Origin: Bacteroidaceae bacterium
GTDB lineage: Bacteria; Bacteroidota; Bacteroidia; Bacteroidales; Bacteroidaceae
Reading direction: 5' to 3'
Assembly: GCA_017447625.1 (NCBI GenBank)
Contig: JAFSNB010000044.1
Location: 1-64,000, forward strand
DNA: 64,000 nucleotides
In this document: piece by piece, positions 61,060 through 64,000 of the stretch
Numbering within the stretch: the first letter of the stretch is position 1
Layout: every line of letters begins with the position of its first letter
Notes under the pieces: generated by a model
Databases searched by the model: none
The model's input: only the letters and a program-made list of their open reading frames with translations
What the model was told of the DNA's origin: nothing
Translations under genes and position numbers: made by a program

Positions 61060-62910
61060 TTATTTCATTAGAAGGTTGGCGGGAGTTGCATCTTGTTTGA
61101 TAATTCGGGCAAACTCCTGGGGGGAAATGGTGACAGGCCCGGACATGAACTCGGGGATGTTGTAGGAGCGGAGGAACTCGCGGTGGAACTGCGGGTTGCG
61201 CTGCGGCAGCTCAAACGGTTTGGTGAAAGTGCCGTCGCTGCGGAAATAGGTGATGAAGGGTCTTGTGAAGTTGCCATCCACGCGGCGTGATGAGAAGATA
61301 ACCCATCGCCCGTTGCTGCTCCAGGAGTGGTAGCTATCCACATCCAGTGAGTTTATTTCGCTGATGTAGCGGATATATGCAGGCATCGGAATGTTCTCAG
61401 CTGCGGCGATGGTGGCACTGTCACGAATTGTGCCTTCGTGAGCACGAAGCCTCTCCCCCGACCCCTCCCCTGTTAGGGAGGGGAGTTGGCTGCGCGATGA
61501 AGCTCCTGATACTCCGTCAGGTTTGGCTTGGGCTGTAGCGCCAGTGACTCCGTCAGGCTTGGCGGCTGCACGTTGTGAGGCTCCGGACACGCCGTCGGGA
61601 TTCTGTGTGACGGCTCTGCCGGTCTTGGCTATCGGGGCAGGTGCATCGCCGAAGGGAAGGGCGGTGAGATCCATCAGACAGAGGTCGGCATCGGTGTGCC
61701 AGATATGGAAGACCCCGTAATGGCCTTCGGTGAACATGAGCCAACGGCCGTCGGGACTTATGCGGGGCAGGGTGACGCTGCGGTTGCGGGCTATGGCATC
61801 ATAGACGAGCTGCGGCTCGCCGAACGACTGCGACGCCTCGTCAAAGGCCATGCGGTAGAGGTTGTACTGCACGTCCTTGTAGTTCTTGATAAGTTCGAAG
61901 TCGAGATTCACCGTGTCGCGGCGCTCCCAGTGGGCACTCACATAATAGATGTATTGGCCATCGGGACTCCAGAACGGGAAACAGTCCAGATTGGTCGTGT
62001 CGCGTGTGATAGGCGTTACCTCGTTGGTCTCCAGATTGTAGAATATCAGGTTGGACTTGGTGTCCTGAACCTCAATCTTTTCGGGAGCACGGGTGTGGAA
62101 ACTCTGGCCTGTAGAGTTCGTGGAATAGACTATCCACGGGCGCTTCGGGTGCCAGGTGGGATAGACTCCGGCGGACAGGGTGCTGTCGGTCTTGAGATTC
62201 ACCTTGCGCAGGTCGCCGTCGTAGGCGATTACGGTGCCGCCGAGATACTGGCGCACGTGGAACTGCAGGCGGTTGGGGTTGTACCACTGGGTGTGGTGGC
62301 AGTTGATGCACTGGCCGTCCTTCTCGTCAGAGTTTATCATGTTACCGTAGATGAGGCTCTCGTCGAATGTCTCCAAACAGCGCTGGTTCAGCGTGAGGTC
62401 CTCGTAAGTGACGTAAGACGGCGAGATCAGACGATAGGAGATGTAGGGGTCTATACTGTCTGAAGCCACGGTGTAGCTGAAGGGCTTCATGCGCTGCCAT
62501 CCCTTTTTGTTATTTACGAACACCTCAACCTCAATCTTCCCCCCGGCTTCATCAAGAGCTTTTTTCTTAATGTCGCGCCACTGACGCTCGGAGGGGCATA
62601 CATCGTTGCCGCCAAAGGTCCACTCGTTGTTGCCCGCAGAAAGGCGGGTGACGTAGTCGGTGGCTTCGTCATCGATATGGAAGGTGAGCGGTGCGATGTT
62701 CACCGGAATTGTTATGTCGGCGTAGTCGGGATATATGTGTGCCGCCAGTCCACTCTCCGTGTAATGCTCTGGTACAGAGGGAGAAGAGCATGAGACGAGG
62801 AGAAGCAAAAACAAAACAAGGAGAAAGGACCCAACGGACTCTCCCCCCGCCCTCCCTGTTAGGGAGGGAGCGGTTACTATTTGACTGGATAAAGCTTCCT
62901 TTTTCATCAT
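61060..62910 (-). CDS. Beta-propeller lipoprotein with c-type heme motif and repeat insertions
   Basis: The 616-residue lipoprotein (LLLVSC, Cys41) carries CINCH at 201-205, a c-type heme-binding motif. The following PD40 blades include FPFWSPDGQYIYYVSAH and LPRISPDGRWLMFTEGH. Residues about 423-497 are a low-complexity insertion with NPDGVSGAS, KPDGVTGAT and KPDGVSGAS in tandem plus G-rich repeat copy 6. The N-terminus (SSQIVTAPSLTGRAGGES) is encoded by repeat copy 7. A redox or sensor role is possible; no cytochrome maturation genes are in the window. The repeat insertions look recent. Confidence 0.78.
   Translation of the reverse strand: MMKKEALSSQIVTAPSLTGRAGGESVGSFLLVLFLLLLVSCSSPSVPEHYTESGLAAHIYPDYADITIPVNIAPLTFHIDDEATDYVTRLSAGNNEWTFGGNDVCPSERQWRDIKKKALDEAGGKIEVEVFVNNKKGWQRMKPFSYTVASDSIDPYISYRLISPSYVTYEDLTLNQRCLETFDESLIYGNMINSDEKDGQCINCHHTQWYNPNRLQFHVRQYLGGTVIAYDGDLRKVNLKTDSTLSAGVYPTWHPKRPWIVYSTNSTGQSFHTRAPEKIEVQDTKSNLIFYNLETNEVTPITRDTTNLDCFPFWSPDGQYIYYVSAHWERRDTVNLDFELIKNYKDVQYNLYRMAFDEASQSFGEPQLVYDAIARNRSVTLPRISPDGRWLMFTEGHYGVFHIWHTDADLCLMDLTALPFGDAPAPIAKTGRAVTQNPDGVSGASQRAAAKPDGVTGATAQAKPDGVSGASSRSQLPSLTGEGSGERLRAHEGTIRDSATIAAAENIPMPAYIRYISEINSLDVDSYHSWSSNGRWVIFSSRRVDGNFTRPFITYFRSDGTFTKPFELPQRNPQFHREFLRSYNIPEFMSGPVTISPQEFARIIKQDATPANLLMK
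61422..61625. repeat. In-gene low-complexity block with repeat copy 6
   Basis: Three copies of a unit encoding (N/K)PDGV(S/T)GA(S/T) at 61500-61600, next to the hairpin repeat at 61449-61490 (CTCCCCCGACCCCTCCCC with GGGAGGGGAG). All in frame. Confidence 0.8.
62838..62890. repeat. G-rich hairpin repeat, copy 7 with extended flank
   Basis: The reverse complement of copy 3 (41231-41284), including the 20-base AT-rich flank. It encodes residues 8-25 of the lipoprotein. Confidence 0.88.
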
Positions 62911-62949
62911 TAATTTCTTTTTTATATAGTTGACCTATCTGCCCCTGCC

Positions 62950-62990
62950 AGTCTCCCCTCCCTGACGGGAGGGGTAGGGGGTGGGTCTTA
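62950..62990. repeat. G-rich hairpin repeat, copy 8
   Basis: TCTCCCCTCCCTGACGGGAG followed by GGGTAGGGGGTGGGTCT. It touches the end of the DUF6057-like gene. Confidence 0.8.
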
Positions 62991-64000
62991 GTTTGTCTTT
63001 TGATTTCGGACGAGGAAATAGAAATAGAAGAAGGTGTCACCGAACATCGGGGCGAAAGCAACAGCTTTCTGCTCTTCGCTCATGTTGCCGCACTGGGCGT
63101 TGAACTGCATGAAGCGGTCGTAGGTGTCGCGGATGCTCTGGTCAAAGGGCATGTGGCTGATATCCACCTTGTTCTCCAGATGTCCGTAGAGGTAGGCGGC
63201 CTCCTGATAGTAGCGCGGCATGTGCACCTCGGGGTTTAGTGTGGCATACTTCATGAAGCGGGGCCAGAAGAGGTCGATGTCCTTCATGATGAGAGCGCAG
63301 AGCAGGGTCATCTCCTGGAACATCTTGTCGTCGCCGTTGCCCTTGGCAAAGGTGTTGAGCAAGTACATTTCCACCAGCGTGTTATCGCCGTCCAAACGGT
63401 CGGGATAGGTCATCAGGTGCATGATGGGAAGGAACTCCTCTGTGTCGCGCTCGGACAGGATTGGTTTGCCGGCTTTGATGGCGGCTTCCACTTTCTCCAG
63501 ATCCAACGCGTCGTGGTTATTGAGCAGAGCTGCATAGTGGTCTGCCCACTCTGCCCCGAACGTGGTTTTACGGATGAGGTTCAGGTATTTGCGGGCCACC
63601 TCCCACTCATGATTGAGAAGTGAGTTGCGGGCCATGAACTTCAACAGCTCAAGCTTCCACCCGAATTCGACTCCGTCTTCCATACACCAGCGGTAGCAGA
63701 AATTCTCCTTGCCATAATGGTAGTAGATCTGCTTTCCGCCCACTTGTGTCATGTGCAGCTGCCACGGGGCGTTCTGCTTCTCGGCACCTTCGGGGTAGAG
63801 GAACATCTCGTCGCCGGCTCGTCCGAGACGGAACAGCGCGAGGTTCTTGAACATCACAATCTGGCGTGTGGGCTTCTTGTCTGCCGGTTCACGGGCAATC
63901 TCCAGCACACGATCCCAGTCGAGATCGTCGATGGCGTGGTTCATGGCCAGCTCCTTCTGGAAGTTCACGTCGCGGTACCAGACAGCGTTTACTCCGACTA
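62988..64000 (-). CDS. DUF6057-like protein, C-terminal part (runs off window)
   Basis: The open frame continues to the window edge beyond the GTG at 63968 (upstream residues VNAVWYRDVNFQKEL), so only the C-terminal part is visible, at least 337 residues. It has helical TPR-like stretches (HAIDDLDWDRVLEIA, NHEWEVARKYLNLIRKTTF, RYYQEAAYLYGHL). This is the soluble C-terminal region of a family whose N-terminus is multi-pass membrane; that part is outside. The stop lies next to repeat copy 8. The function is unknown. Confidence 0.75.
   Translation of the reverse strand, partial: VGVNAVWYRDVNFQKELAMNHAIDDLDWDRVLEIAREPADKKPTRQIVMFKNLALFRLGRAGDEMFLYPEGAEKQNAPWQLHMTQVGGKQIYYHYGKENFCYRWCMEDGVEFGWKLELLKFMARNSLLNHEWEVARKYLNLIRKTTFGAEWADHYAALLNNHDALDLEKVEAAIKAGKPILSERDTEEFLPIMHLMTYPDRLDGDNTLVEMYLLNTFAKGNGDDKMFQEMTLLCALIMKDIDLFWPRFMKYATLNPEVHMPRYYQEAAYLYGHLENKVDISHMPFDQSIRDTYDRFMQFNAQCGNMSEEQKAVAFAPMFGDTFFYFYFLVRNQKTN

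Overview
The window looks like a chromosome segment of a Bacteroidales bacterium, most likely Prevotellaceae. The support is: many TAnnTTTG -7 promoter elements with few Shine-Dalgarno sites; an RprX/RprY-type two-component pair; GldB, DUF4105, PUR/DUF3276, DUF5606 and DUF4827 family proteins; a long NusB; Bacteroidota-type lipoproteins; and a GH26 mannanase and GH33 sialidase typical of glycan-degrading gut or rumen members. No rRNA, tRNA, CRISPR array or intact insertion sequence was seen.

Layout. 1-9 kb, minus strand: decayed end, GH26 mannanase, TerB-DnaJ protein, SecA, a PafA-like alkaline-phosphatase-fold protein with a degenerate active site, and a DUF4105 protein. 9-16 kb, plus: coaX, an outer-membrane barrel, lptC, a CorC/HlyC-type CBS protein, ppiD, an NTF2-like protein. 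16-22.5 kb, minus: patatin, then an uncharacterised envelope operon (barrel, beta-propeller lipoprotein, two paralogous tiny lipoproteins, membrane protein), RsmI-like methyltransferase, GldB, small lipoprotein. 22.8-30 kb: mtaB and a GT2 glycosyltransferase (plus), then a split chromate transporter and purL (minus). 30-34 kb, minus: a barrel, a large lipoprotein and a PUR-family protein. 34-38 kb, plus: nusB-yajC-ybbR-coaE-DUF5606. 38-45.5 kb: sialidase, rprXY, rpsF-rpsR-rplI, preA-like dehydrogenase.

The accessory part is 45.6-57 kb. It starts with three gene stumps joined end to end (serpin, C13-type peptidase, barrel), then an HU-like gene behind a long inverted-repeat leader. Next is a compact radical-SAM peptide-modification locus of the CXXX-repeat type: an 87-residue precursor, two maturases and an accessory protein. 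It continues with an unrecognised 304-residue protein, a secreted/Ig-like pair, a second HU-like gene, and an AAA-ATPase/nuclease gene bracketed by 21-bp direct repeats. 57-64 kb, minus: DUF4827 lipoprotein, DHH phosphoesterase, S9 peptidase, a heme-motif beta-propeller lipoprotein and a partial DUF6057-like protein.

The most striking findings are: (1) the CXXX-repeat RiPP locus, whose precursor carries a twin-arginine motif, a lipobox and an acidic tract right after the lipidated Cys, suggesting a modified peptide shown at the cell surface; (2) a dispersed G-rich hairpin repeat, eight copies, several read in frame inside proteins; (3) heptamer arrays that provide stop codons; (4) the three-stump mosaic at 45.6-47.2 kb. 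All family names come from reading the sequence; no database search was run.
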